A stretch of DNA of 64,000 nucleotides. It comes from Pseudopithomyces maydicus. Its lineage: Eukaryota; Ascomycota; Dothideomycetes; Pleosporales; Didymosphaeriaceae. The position numbers were made by a program, and so were the translations under genes. The DNA lies in assembly GCA_026873275.1 (NCBI GenBank), contig JANTUC010000019.1:124001-188000 (forward strand). Reading direction: 5' to 3'. Below the pieces are notes generated by a model. The model worked only from the letters and a program-made list of their open reading frames with translations. It made no database searches and was not told the origin of the DNA. Shown here piece by piece: positions 10,501 to 21,570 of this stretch (within the stretch, counting starts at the first letter, position 1; every line of letters begins with the position of its first letter).

Positions 10501-11381
10501 CGGGGAAGTGGGCTTTACCGCCGGGATGTAACGCACGCGCACCGCAACGCGACGCACGCACTCAGCCCCGAGCCAAGGACCACCAAGACGGGTCCAAGAA
10601 CCACCATGGCGATTCACCGACCAGCACCGTCAGAGCGGCCCGTGTCCGATGGGCATTTCCCCCTCGGTACTTGGTTGCTGGAATCCGATCAGAGGAAAGG
10701 GCTGTGGACAAGGGTGCCATCTACGCACACATGATACATGGAGTATGTACGTACTGTACTGTACTGTAGGTAGATACGTGCTGTACATATGGACGCCTTG
10801 GCCGCTTACCCTGGCACGCGTTTCGATACCGTCCAAGGGCTGGGCGAGCAGGTTTTGTTTTGACGACGGGCTATATGTGCGGTGGGTATAGGGGTGTGTT
10901 GGGCGGTGGGAACGTGGTCATCGTGGAGGGGTGGGCGTAGGGTTGCGGCCCAACAGTTAGTTTTTCTGCTCGCTTCATGCGGAGGAAAGGGGGAGGGAGA
11001 TTGCGGTATTGTGGTTATCGTGAATTTCGTAGATGGATGCTCGACTCGGGTGGAGGAGCGCCATGCGTCTACATAGTATAGTCTACTGGAATACTTGAGT
11101 GCGGGAAATGGGAAGTCATGTCGTGATATGAGAATGAAACAGGAAATGTGTTGAAATGCAAAGAGCCCCAACGCCGTTTTCCGCAGGAGAGCCTGCACAG
11201 TGAATAGATAGACAGGCAAAGAAAAGCCTTCCGAAGTGGCGAACGTGAAGCTCGGGTATCTCTGAAAGGCACATACAATAATCCCAACCCAGAGTCTCGG
11301 CGTACCAACCGCACGAGACCCATACTGCTGATACGAAAGAAAATAACAAATTGGCAAAGGGAAACAGACGCTCAATCCGCT
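7532..11381. other. Long convergent intergenic gap with many simple repeats
   Basis: The two flanking genes both point into this 3.85-kb gap, so neither needs promoter sequence here. It holds GAGGGA repeats (about 8592-8622), GGATT repeats (8871-8897), CT-rich tracts (about 9030-9070), GTATGTAC-type repeats (about 9617-9642 and 10340-10365), GCATCT repeats (near 9330) and an 18-bp palindrome (8411-8428). ORFs inside are low-complexity or lack domains. I see no supported gene. A non-coding RNA or a short, heavily spliced gene is possible. Confidence 0.5.
8411..8428. repeat. Perfect 18-bp palindrome
   Basis: TACATGTACGTACATGTA reads the same on both strands. It lies in the convergent gap among other TGTAC-rich words. 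It could be a binding site or simply part of the local simple-sequence drift. Confidence 0.7.
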
Positions 11382-13152
11382 CTAAACAATCCTCTCAGGA
11401 GCCAGCATTGCCGGCTCAGGCGGACCCTCCATGTTCTCCAATTTCTCCTTCGAGATCTGCCGGGAGACAGCCTCGCTGTTCACTCTTGTAGCCGATCGCG
11501 ACAAGTTCGTTGTGTCGACGGTCTCGCGGCTGGGCCGCCTCTTCTCCGCCGCATCGGCTTTGTCGTGCTTGCCGAAGAATCGCCAGATGTGAGTGAGACA
11601 ATGCGCGCCATCTTCGCAGGGGAGATACCATCTTGCGACGATCATGCACACGGCGGAAAGAGTCAGGCTCACGGCTGACCAGAGCTGGACTGTGATGTAG
11701 GTAGAGTATTCCGTGACCAGGTGGCCAGCGATGAGCGGCCCGATGAGCGCGGGGATGGCTGCTACGCTGTACATCATGCCAGTCCATTGGCCGAGCTTGG
11801 AGTTCGAGAGATGCACGTTAGAAGGGTGAGTGTAGGTACACTTGAGAATGTTGCCGATGGAGGCCGGTGGGAGTCCAATAACGGATCCTGAGAAGGCACC
11901 GAAGAAGACGCAGAATGCTATTGCTGCGGTCGTGGATCCTGCCAATGTCCAGAGGATGTATATGAGCAACGAGCACACCAGCTGTGTACCGATGTGCATG
12001 TTGAGGGCTCCGATTTTGTCTCCAACGCAGGCAAAAGCCAAGCGACCCACGGTGGAAGCTCCGTTCATGATCATGAGCATGTAGTACGTTTGCATGGGAG
12101 CGCTCGTCGGTGTAGATGAGTGGACAGGTGCTTGACGTCCTCCACGAGTTCCTAGGCCGTTTACAGCAGCCCACTGGTAGGAATTAGCCACTGTTCATCA
12201 AGCAAGGATTGTGATACGCACCTCTTCAAGATTGAAGAAGACCGGGTAGAAGCCGAGGAAGAGCCAAGCAACGGCAGCAGTAAACCAGCAGAAGGCCTTG
12301 TTATTCAGGGCGTCTTTGTCGATCCATGTGCTGAGCTTTCCATAGCTTTGCGATTTGGGGTGCACGTGTGCTGGGTTGGGAGTCGCAAAGAGGAGCGAGA
12401 ACAAACAGGTACCGCCCGCAAGACCAGCAACACCGCGAACAGCATTGTTGAAACCAAGCTCCTCTATGAGCCACCTGATCATCGCTGGGTAGATGACACC
12501 GGCAATACTAGCACCACACGCAACGACGCCTACTGCGAGAGACTTGTGCCTTGGAAACCAAGTGGATGCAACTGTTTACGTTAACGTTAGGACAATGTGA
12601 GGGTGAGAAAAAACACGTACTCTGAGAGCTCGAAACGAAGAAGCAGGCCATACCCAAGCCAACCACAAGCCCTTGAGTGGCCCAGATTGATCCGAAGTTA
12701 GCCTGTCCGTCTCCAGTCGGATGAGCAATAGAAAGCATGAACAGGCCAAATGGTACGAGGATGCTACCCGTGAGCACCACCCAACGGAAGTGTCCTGCAT
12801 CGAGGAGCTTCCCCACCGGTGCTGAGAAGAGTAGAACAAGGAAGGACTGCGTAGAGCCGATGAGGTTCAGTCTGAGTTGGTCGGAGTCCCTCAACGAGTT
12901 CCCAACGTAGTAAGATGAGAAGGTGCCGTAGGCGTTGACGAGACCCCATGAGTTGAACATGAGGAAGAAGCACCCGAGCCAGCAAGTATAGGCTCGCCAT
13001 GTCCGAGGCCACTTCGGCTCGAGGGCGATTTCCAACGAAGAAGTCATGGAGCAGTTCTCGACGGAGGCGGTCTCTTGAGACGCGGAGCTCGAGTGAGGAG
13101 ACAAGCCCGGCCTCTCTTTCCGGCTCTCTTGGTCCAGAGTTCTCTGCGTCAT
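11382..13152 (-). CDS. MFS transporter, monocarboxylate-transporter-like
   Basis: Three exons, 12621-13152, 12222-12571 and 11382-12173, with introns of 49 and 48 nt, give 557 residues. A polar N-terminus of about 50 residues precedes the first membrane span (AYTCWLGCFFLMFNSWGLVNAYGTF is the usual start of fungal MCT/Mch proteins). About 12 hydrophobic spans follow, with a central loop near HVHPKSQSYGKLSTW and a long polar C-terminal tail. The family moves monocarboxylates, riboflavin or related small molecules across membranes. The substrate here cannot be told. Both introns have branch-like CTAAC/CTAAT motifs. Confidence 0.85.
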
Positions 13153-16100
13153 GGTGGTTTGGTGAGGCGTGTGATAGCGTTTGTCACGACTAGCGCCAGT
13201 CGCAATGGGATGATAGTGACAGATAGGACGCGCCTATAAAGGCGATGAACTTAACAAGCTGGAGATCCGTGCTGGTCGATAGGCTATGACCACGTTTGCA
13301 CGCCACGAATAGGTTCTGCACGTGGTGCTCTTGCAGTGTTGGCCCTGGCTCAGATGGCCGACACTTTATCACCGTATCGATGATGAGGTAATGATGGGAA
13401 AGGCTCGCGTTTCAAAGAAGCTACTGAAAGCAGGCGGGGTATTTGAATCGAAGATCTCAGGGGCTGTCGAAGTCTAAATACTTCGAACGACCTTCTCCAT
13501 TGTTGATATCATCCGGGGAAATTTAAAGATTGATGCCCGTCCGGCCTGAGCCCCACCATCCGCGCGCACGCGCGGCCTGAGCCCCTGTGCGATCATCTAT
13601 GTGGCTGGCATCATTGGCACTGACGTGCTACCCGTTGTAAAGAGTGAATTAGATAGCACGGTAGCACAAGCAACGCAAGGAGAGGGTTCCAAGAGATGGC
13701 CAAGGCTTTAAAGCTCCACGACTGACGCGGAATCTAGACTCCGCCAGCCTAAGGGGCCTTGACATTGCCTTCGGGCATCCACTACGTTGTGCCAAGATGT
13801 TTGTCTCCATGGATAGGCGGTATGCATCAGCTGCCGGGGACCGGAAGCGCTGGTGAAGTGGGCATCAGTCCCGCCGATTTCCTGCTTGGCGGTCATACTT
13901 CATCAATCAAGTTGCTGTGAATCGAGGCAGTGCTCCGGTCTGTGATCGATTGCTGGAAAAAACAAAGTAATCGTGACCTTGCTCACTGGCTAGGCTAGCT
14001 CTTGAGTTGCACGCAACAACCGTGGTCGACATGGAGTCCGCCTTGTTGCCAACGTTCCAAAACGGCGACCTCAGTTATCTGAATCTCCGATCTCGCATTC
14101 TTTTTGGGATGGTTTCATTGCCTAGAGAGGTTTGGCAAGCAAGGTCATGGATGCCAGTGAAACCCCAAAAGCGTAATTCGCCTAGGAAGGATAGCGGAGC
14201 GGGACGCACGCCCATGAACGCTTGGCAGCGCTGGCGGGACCCTGTGGCACCAGGTCAGAATGTACTGACTGCGGCCCGTACAACCGTTGAGGGCCATGGC
14301 AACATCACACACTACCAACCAGGTGATCTCGAGCGTAAATGAAAGGAGATGAGTGGCACTCGCCGCGGAGGATGAAGACCTCCAAGAGTCTCTGTGAGTA
14401 CACATCTCCACATTGAGTACATGCGCCCAAGACGGGGCGGAGCCTCAAACTTTCAAAGCGGCTAGGGCGTGATGATCCTTCTCAGAGAGTTGAGTGAAAC
14501 GCTGCAGAACGACTTGGCAGCGCTGAACCTCGTTCATCGCGCTGTGATTTGCAGGGAAGTGTCAGCACTGGCAGCCCCAGCCAAGCACACCCACGGCGGA
14601 CGGGCCATTCTTCGGGCACCAAGTCTGAAGCCACTGTCACACAACACCGCAGTTTCGCCAAGTTGTAGCATTCGTCGATTTATCTCGCCGGAAGAAGCAG
14701 AAACACACATGCTGGGCGTGGGATACAAACAAATTGTGCCAAGTGACCGCCGCTTCTTGGACACTAGATATCACCACCTTGTCAGTGGAGCGCCATGGGA
14801 GCCCGCTGCATCAGCGGATGAGGCTGTGTCAAGATAACGAAGCAATGCGCCCAGACACCCTCACCACTATGGCTGTCATCATCGAAAAAGACTTGTTGCG
14901 CATCGCCAGGCTTGGCCCGCAGAGCACATGTGCGTCAGCGCCTACATAGTGATCCGGGGGTCCCGGGGGATTTGTCGATAGGTGAGACTATGATGCGGTA
15001 CTGATAAGAAGACCTGGGAAAGTCGGGCGGAGCGCTGCGGAGGAACGCACGGCCGTGGAGGTTGACACGTTGGAGGCTTGGGAAAGGATGATCGCCCCCG
15101 CGAGATCTTTGGTGTTGAGGTATGCCAAGGCGCTTGGGTGGCCCCTTGCGTAAATCGATCAAGCCCGCGAGCCTCATGATCCTTAGACTGCACGGCCGTC
15201 GTTGCGAGGGTCCGCGACTGTGACGAATGGGGGATTTGTCTGTAGTCTCATCGGCTTCATTGCTTTCTTCCTGGGGACATCTTGAGCCATGCGTTCGCGC
15301 TAGCGTAACGACTATCCCGATGTCCGGGAAACCGTCCAGACATCTGGAGGGTCGTGGAATTTACAAACCCCTATCCAGCCTCGCCTCGACATTAACCTTT
15401 CAAGAAGCGAAGAAACGCGCTTTCGTCACAGTGCTACTCTCCTTCTGGAACCTCTTCGGCTACCTGTCCATCCGTACCATAACCAAAACGAACCAATCTT
15501 GTAGATCATCGCTCAGCCCTCTTGGCCTTCGCCCGAAACACTCACTCTTCTTCGGTCCATCTTTTCAGCGAAGGTCCCCCAAGACGACCTATCTTTTAGG
15601 ACCCTGAGTGTCGGAAAATAAACGTCTTGGACATGCGCTTGCATCAACACCGCCATGTATGTCAGACCTACCTGCTGCCTCTGACTCTTCTAGACTGCAT
15701 CTCTAGATCGAGCATGAATCCGCAGGTAGCGTCTTGGTACGGGGGCAAATGCTGTGGGTACTACGTGCGCGTACCGACAACCGTATGTGCATATATGCGT
15801 GGCGGGTACACGCACCGACGTCAGCCATTGTCACCTTCGCTTCCCGGATCGGAGGAATCCGGGCTTCCTACCTGCCCATGGTGACCCACCGCCCGCAATC
15901 CCCAACCCCAAACCCACAATCCCACCCAGAACCCACAACCCATAACCCACACAACCCACACAACTCACAGGCGGGTTCATTCGTGGGGAAGTGACATTGT
16001 GACCCGCCTGAGGCGTCAGGCGATTTTTCCCCGGAGGCAACTGCGCCGAGCTAACGATGTGAGAGGTGAATTCGTGATGGATAATAGATAACAGTCATTC

Positions 16101-16395
16101 GCAACAGTCGTTGGATATTCGTCGGCAAAAGAGTCGGGCCCGTTCACGCATTGCTTGCACATGACTCGATGAAAGTGGATCTAACACCACACCCAAGTAG
16201 GTGATATTGGAGAATATCATTTGATTCTCGTCCCAATGCCAATCCAGCCGAAGCCGATGGCCCCAAGACTACATACAAAGTACATACGTAAAACGCCTAT
16301 AAATGCCTTCGCATTCACCCTCGAATGCCAAAAACTCCCCGCTCTATCAATACATACCAACTCCAAATCGTAAGCATAAAAATAGGTAAACAAGC
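13153..16395. other. Gene-poor region
   Basis: This region starts with the promoter of the MFS gene and ends downstream of the DnaJ gene. ORFs of 60-126 codons occur on both strands but have no recognisable domains or consistent splice signals. GGCCTGAGCCCC is repeated near 13542 and 13576 around a GCGCGC-rich inverted stretch. CCCACAACCCA-type low-complexity sequence lies at about 15890-15970, and a short inverted repeat (CGCCTGA/TCAGGCG) lies near 16005-16022. Nothing else is supported. Confidence 0.45.
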
Positions 16396-18007
16396 TTAGA
16401 ATCCGAATGGCCCGCCCTGGAACTTGAAGTTGCCACCACCGGGGAAACCCCCACCCTGTTGGAAGAAGAACTGTTGGCCGCCGCCGCCGAACGGGGAGCC
16501 GTGGAAGGGGTTGCCTCCTTGTTGCTGTTCCGGGTTGTTCGGGTCGTCGCCGTTGTCGAAGCGTTGTTTGAGCTCTGGGTCGGACAGCACCTCGTACGCC
16601 TCGTTGATGGCGGCCATTTTCTTCTGCGCCTCCTCGGGTGTGATGTTCTGCGCGGCAGCCTTGTCGGGGTGGTAGATCTTGGAGAGCTTGCGGTAGGCCT
16701 TCTTGATGTCGCGTTCGTCGGCGTCGCGTGACACGCCGAGGACTTTGTAGTAATCTTTCTGTTTGGAGCGCTTGAGGAGAGTGTGTGCCTTGCGGAGAAG
16801 TTCTTGGATCTTCTGGGCTTGGTGGTTCTCCTTTGCGGTTTCGAGGGTGCGAACGGCCTCTTCGAACTCGTCGGCGTCGATTTGTTTTTGGGCCTGGTGG
16901 AGGAGGCCGTGAAGCGAATTGGGGTTGAGTTGGAGAGCTTCTTCACAGTATTGGGCGCCCTTTTTGAAGTTGTTCATCTGCGAAAGTCAGTCAAACGAAC
17001 TTGGTACGTAGAGTGGTAGTAAGTCTTACCTCGGTGTAGGCTTCACAAGTCATTTCAACAAGGTCATTGTACAGGCCCTGGGGGGAGTTCTTGAAGATGT
17101 AGCCATCGTTAACGTAGCCCTCAAAATCCTCCTTGACCTCTTTGAGAAGTCCAGGGCTGTCCTCGCCACGGTCGACAAGGTATTTTACTCCGGTAGCGAA
17201 CTGTCGCTTCTCAAAAGCTGATTGTGCCTTTTTCAGATCCTTCTCGAGGTTCTTTTCCCTTCTCCTCAGCTTCATGCACGCCTTCGAATCCGGGTCGGAT
17301 TGCAGGCACTGGGCGATGTGCTTGAGGGCCTTGTCGGTCTCTCCGAGAGAGTAGAATGCCATGGCGGAGCTCTGGAGGTAGGGCTGAATGTCCCCGGTGT
17401 TGATTTGCAACAGGTGCTGCAGGTCGCTGATACCTTCAACGACCTCGCCCTTCTCGAAGCGGCAGTGAGCCCTTGTCTTCCGGATATCGTAGGCTGCGCC
17501 GGCCACCAGAATCGCAGTGCCTGCCTCGGTCACGCACTTCTCCCAGTCACCCTTCTCAGCCGCCTCTTTCGCAATCATAGCAGCAGCCTGGGCCTCCTCG
17601 AGCTGCGCAATCTCGTCGGCTTTGCCCGCAGCTTCATAGTCCTTGCGCGCTGCATCCCAGTCGGCTCTGCGCGCCCTTATCTTAGCCCTTTGCACCAATG
17701 CGCCTTCGAATCCAGGCTTCAGCTCCAGCACCTTGTCGAAGTCGCTCTGGGCCTGCGCGGTCCTTCCCAGGGACAGATATGCGGCGCCACGACGGAAGAA
17801 TGTGAGGTAGTTCTTGGGGTCACGCTGGATGGCGACGTCGAAGTAGGTGAGGGCTTCCTGGGCATTCCCGCTGGCGAGCTTGACACCGGCATCTTTGATG
17901 AGCTGAGACACGGGGGTGTCTGCTGGGATGTCGGCGGCGGAGAGGGCGTGCGAGAGCTTTGCGGTGGAAAGCAGGCCGAGGGCCAGGGTGGACAGCCGCA
18001 AAATCAT
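16396..18007 (-). CDS. ER-lumenal TPR and J-domain co-chaperone (DNAJC3/p58IPK type)
   Basis: Two exons, 17030-18007 and 16396-16977, with a 52-nt intron, give 519 residues. The N-terminal 22 residues form a signal peptide (MILRLSTLALGLLSTAKLSHA). TPR repeats follow (ALTYFDVAIQRDPKNYLTFF, AQSDFDKVLELKPGFEGAL), then a J domain near residues 395-460 (DYYKVLGVSRDA, with the HPD triad in IYHPDKA) and a Gly/Phe-rich tail. The family stimulates the ER Hsp70 (BiP/Kar2) and binds unfolded clients. There is no HDEL/KDEL at the end (it finishes GGPFGF), so retention would depend on partners. It is divergent from the GH5 gene across about 490 bases. Confidence 0.92.
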
Positions 18008-18498
18008 GGTGGTGGATTTGGTTCAGGTACGCTTCAGGCCCGACGGTCGGTGTTGAACGAGTGGCGACGATGGGTGGGTTTTCTTTGTCGCGACGGGGCA
18101 CTTAGCGAGAAAAAACGTCCTAAGGCATGGAAGGTGGGCGCAGTGCGTATTTATCGAAAAGGACACGACTGGTGAAAGAAACACGGCGTAGAGTAGAAGT
18201 GGTTTGTTGAAAGTTGTCCTCTTCGAACGCCCCGGCAGCGCCTGGCCCGCAAGCGCTCGTATTGGACCTGCAGGCGGACCCGTGCCATCCCTGCGGCGCC
18301 CATGTCATTGCGGGAACACATGCCGCATTCCCCAAGCATCCCCAGCCTGGTGACGGCAGCGCGCCTGGAGCTCTCTCGCATCCTGTATTCTTTCGCTGTG
18401 CCTGCTTGCTTTGCCCTTCGCTCGCTGTATATACGTTTTCCCGTCGATCCTGTATCTATCTGCACCCGGTGCATTCTGTTCACATTCCACATCCCGCC
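18008..18498. promoter_or_regulatory. Divergent promoter between DnaJ and GH5 genes
   Basis: This is 491 bases between two start codons pointing apart. A TATA-like TATATACG lies near 18428-18435, about 65 bases upstream of the GH5 ATG, followed by a pyrimidine-rich leader. The plus-strand frame is open upstream of the ATG, but the conserved domain starts at MSPLRLRIDGRTF. Confidence 0.5.
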
Positions 18499-20904
18499 AT
18501 GTCGCCGCTCCGTCTGCGCATCGACGGGCGCACGTTCCGTGACGGCCAGAACCGTGAGGTGACGCTCCATGGCATCAACTGCGCCGCCGATGCAAAGTTC
18601 CCTGCCACGCCCGACCAGCCCTCACACGTCGCCGACAACTTCTTCGACGGCGACAATGTGTCCTTCGTCAACAGACCATTTTCGGTGCAAGACGCCGCCA
18701 CACACTTCGCGCGGTTGCGAAGCTGGGGCTACAACACCATCCGATACATCTTCACATGGGAGGCAATAGAACACGCAGGACCCGGACAGTACGACGAGGA
18801 GTGGATACAGCACACAATCGCTATACTGCGCAAGGCAAAAGACTATGGCTTCTATGTTTTCATGGACCCGCACCAGGACGTCGTATGTACACCCCAGCTG
18901 TTCTCCAGCGCATGCTAACCCACCCCCTGTGGTCACGATTTTCTGGTGGTTCAGGCGCACCCATGTGGACTCTCTATGCCTGCGGGCTCGACCCGACCGC
19001 CTTCGACGTGACCGAAGCTGCTCTCGTCCAGAACACGTACCCAGAACCGCAAAACTACCCCAAGATGATCTGGGCAACCAACTACACAAGGCTGGTCTGC
19101 CAGGTCGTCTTCACCCTCTTTTTCGCCGGAAACGAATTTGCCCCCAAGGCCATCATCGATGGCAAAAACATCCAAGATTACCTGCAGGACCATTTCATTG
19201 GCGCCGTGGAGCATCTGGCCAAGCGCATACACGAAGCCGGTGATCTTTGGCACGACCCAATAGTTGGCTTCGAGAGCATCAACGAGCCCAATAGAGGCCT
19301 GATCGGATACCAGGATATCTCTGTCATTCCATCTGAGCAAAAGCTGCAAAAGGGTACCTCACCCACCGCGTGGCAAGCCATGCTTACCGGATCGGGAAAC
19401 GCTTGCGAGATAGACACATGGGAGTTTGGAGGCATGGGCCCCTACAAGTCCGGCAGCTCTTTAGTTGATCCAGAGGGCAAATCGGCATGGCTTTCGCCAG
19501 AATACGACGATACGAAATACGGCTGGAATCGCGACCCTGGGTGGCGGTTGGGCGAGTGCTTATGGGCGCAGCATGGCATCTGGGACCCCGCGACCAAGAC
19601 TCTCCTCAAAAAGGACCACTTTGCGAAAGACCCGCGGAACGGAGCAAAAATAGATTACGAGTACTTCAACAACCACTGGTGGCTCGATCATTATCGGCGG
19701 TATAGCAAGATGGTCAAATCAGTGTTTCCAGACTCTCTCATGTTTCTCCAACCGGCCGTTCTTGAGATTCCACCTTCGATAAAGGGCACGGACGATGATG
19801 ATCCCAATATCGTCTTCTGCCCTCATTTCTACGATGGTATTACATTGCTAACTAAAAAATGGTAAGGTTCCGAGAGGGAGCGCCGTGCACGCCTGCTGAC
19901 GGACACTAGGAATCGTGTATGGAATGTCGATGTTTTTGGCGTGCTGCGAGGTAAATACCTGACTCCAGCATTTGCGATCAAGATTGGAGAAACTGCAATT
20001 CGAAATTGCTTCGCCCATCAGTTAACTGCTATAAGAGAAGAGGGCACAGCCAAGATGGGCATCCATCCCTGCCTGTTTTCGGAAATTGGAATTCCTTATG
20101 ATATGGACGACAAGTATGCGTACAAGACGGGAAATTATAGCAGTCAAATCGCAGCCCTTGATGCCAACCACTTTGCACTGGAACAAAGCCATGCTAGTGG
20201 ATTCGCGTTATGGTGCTATACGGCCACTGTAAGTGTTGTCTTCCCACAACTAGTCGGCAATCATGCTCACGTGTACGCAGAATAACCACTATTGGGGCGA
20301 CCAGTGGAATGGAGAGGATCTGTCCATCTACTCGCTAGATGACAAGCCCGTGCCCAATGCGGGCCCATTTACCGAAGCAGAGTCGCGTGCATCTCTGGAT
20401 GTCAACTCGCCCTCGTACTCACGAGCACAGTCAGCCGAGACTTTGAATGTGAACCCCGGCAACCTCAAGAAGTCGTTGTCTGTGGACCCTATGAGTCAGT
20501 CAAAGGATGGCGATGTAAGAGGCCTTCGGGCGGCAGAAGCGTTCATACGCCCAACGCCCGTCACCACGCACGGCGACCTGATCTCGTACGGTTTTGACCT
20601 GAAGAATGCCACCTTCACGCTATCGCTTTCAGCGGGTAGCTCCACGCCAGATGATTACCCAACGGTGATTTATCTGCCAGAATTTCACTTTCCCACATCG
20701 ACCGTAGAGGTATCTGGAGGTAAGTGGACTATCAGTCCAGAGGAGAATAATGGGGCTGTGCAACAGATATTACGGTGGTGGCACGCGGAGGGCGACCAGA
20801 CCATCACGGTCAAAGGTGTAGTGCGCAAGCAGGGGAGCGTGTTGTCAAGCGAGGAGGACGAAGGCTATCTGCAGCAATACCAGAGGAATTGCGCTGTCAT
20901 GTAG
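18499..20904 (+). CDS. GH5 glucocerebrosidase/sterylglucosidase-type glycosidase
   Basis: Four exons, 18499-18882, 18930-19861, 19910-20228 and 20281-20904, give 752 residues. It matches the fungal GH5 group that includes yeast Egh1 and Cryptococcus EGCrP2 (ergosteryl-beta-glucosidase): MDPHQDV-WSRFSGGSG, FESINEPNRG with the acid/base Glu near 247, and FSEIGIPYDMDD with the nucleophile near 497. A beta-sandwich-like C-terminal domain follows. There is no signal peptide, so it is intracellular. It would release glucose from sterol glucosides or glucosylceramide. Intron 1 (18883-18929) must end in TG, not AG, to keep the conserved motif. The protein ends CAVM, a CaaX-like prenylation motif. Confidence 0.88.
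18883..18929 (+). other. Apparent GT-TG intron
   Basis: The donor is GTATGT and a branch-like TGCTAAC lies at 18913-18919, but the only junction that restores HQDV-WSRFSGG is CCCCCTG followed by TGG. Nearby AG sites would leave an intron of 26 nt or less, or break the frame. Confidence 0.65.
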
Positions 20905-21570
20905 GATATGGGAAAATATTGTTGGCGGACGCGGGTGGGCAAATGCCGGTCGGAATAAAAGAATGTCGTGACTGGAGAAGTTCTCGTTGAGGGACTGGCT
21001 ATGCATGGTGATGTAATGCTCACCTGCTCCTCGCATGTTGTTCGGGGCGGGCAATCCTCAGCCGCAGATTCGGGATGGGAAGATGGACTTTGGAGAGACA
21101 TGTTTCCAAGAGAGTAACTTGAGATGGTAAGCAGGGGTGCAAGTCTCTCACTGGACCCTGTAAGCAAAGGCACCGTCCAGCTGGAGCCGTGGAGGGCTGC
21201 TGCGCATGTGATTTCGCGACGACGCGTTCGATAGGCGACGGCTGCCTGTTGAACGCGTTTGTGCCACTGTGCGAGATATGACTTCTCACATCACACATCG
21301 CTCACTTGTGCGCGTCCTGGGTCCTAAGAGTCGGTCGGCTATGAGGACGGCACGCGCTCTCTTCACCGACTTCTGGCCACAGCGCATCACGCTCCCTCTG
21401 CCAGCACACGCCTGACCTAAACTTCTGCCACCCGAAGAATATCCCGCACACGCGCGCCCGACCCAACCCAACAACACCTCGCCTTCGCCCCGCCCTTCAC
21501 ACCCCTTGACGACTGCCCTCCTCGGACGCTCCGCCCAGGGTCCAGCGGTTCCAACAGGCCGTGCTGCGAG
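20905..21570. promoter_or_regulatory. Intergenic, upstream of the exportin gene
   Basis: This holds the 3' region of the GH5 gene and a C-rich leader before the exportin ATG (CCCACC, CAACCCAACAACACC between 21430 and 21475). No gene is seen on either strand. Confidence 0.45.

Noticed and set aside
10806..11375. 189-codon minus-strand ORF next to the MFS gene
   Set aside because: No domain, no splice context and atypical composition. It lies in the 3' region of the transporter gene. It remains only a weak possibility.
14007..14837. ORFs of 111 and 122 codons in the gene-poor region
   Set aside because: No recognisable motifs, and no splice sites that would extend them into a larger protein.
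15890..15975. CCCACAACCCA repeats as a telomere-like tract
   Set aside because: The unit is irregular and not TTAGGG/CCCTAA. It sits between ordinary genes.
16347..16946. 199-codon ORF overlapping the J domain exon
   Set aside because: It is an out-of-frame shadow of the DnaJ coding sequence. The conserved J domain is in the other frame.
17222..18175. 317-codon plus-strand ORF
   Set aside because: It is antisense to the TPR exon of the co-chaperone, whose conserved repeats and signal peptide leave no doubt about the coding strand.
18899..18935. Alternative short intron ending at the CAG at 18906-18908 in the GH5 gene
   Set aside because: The intron would be only 26 nt, below a workable size, and would insert residues into a conserved motif.
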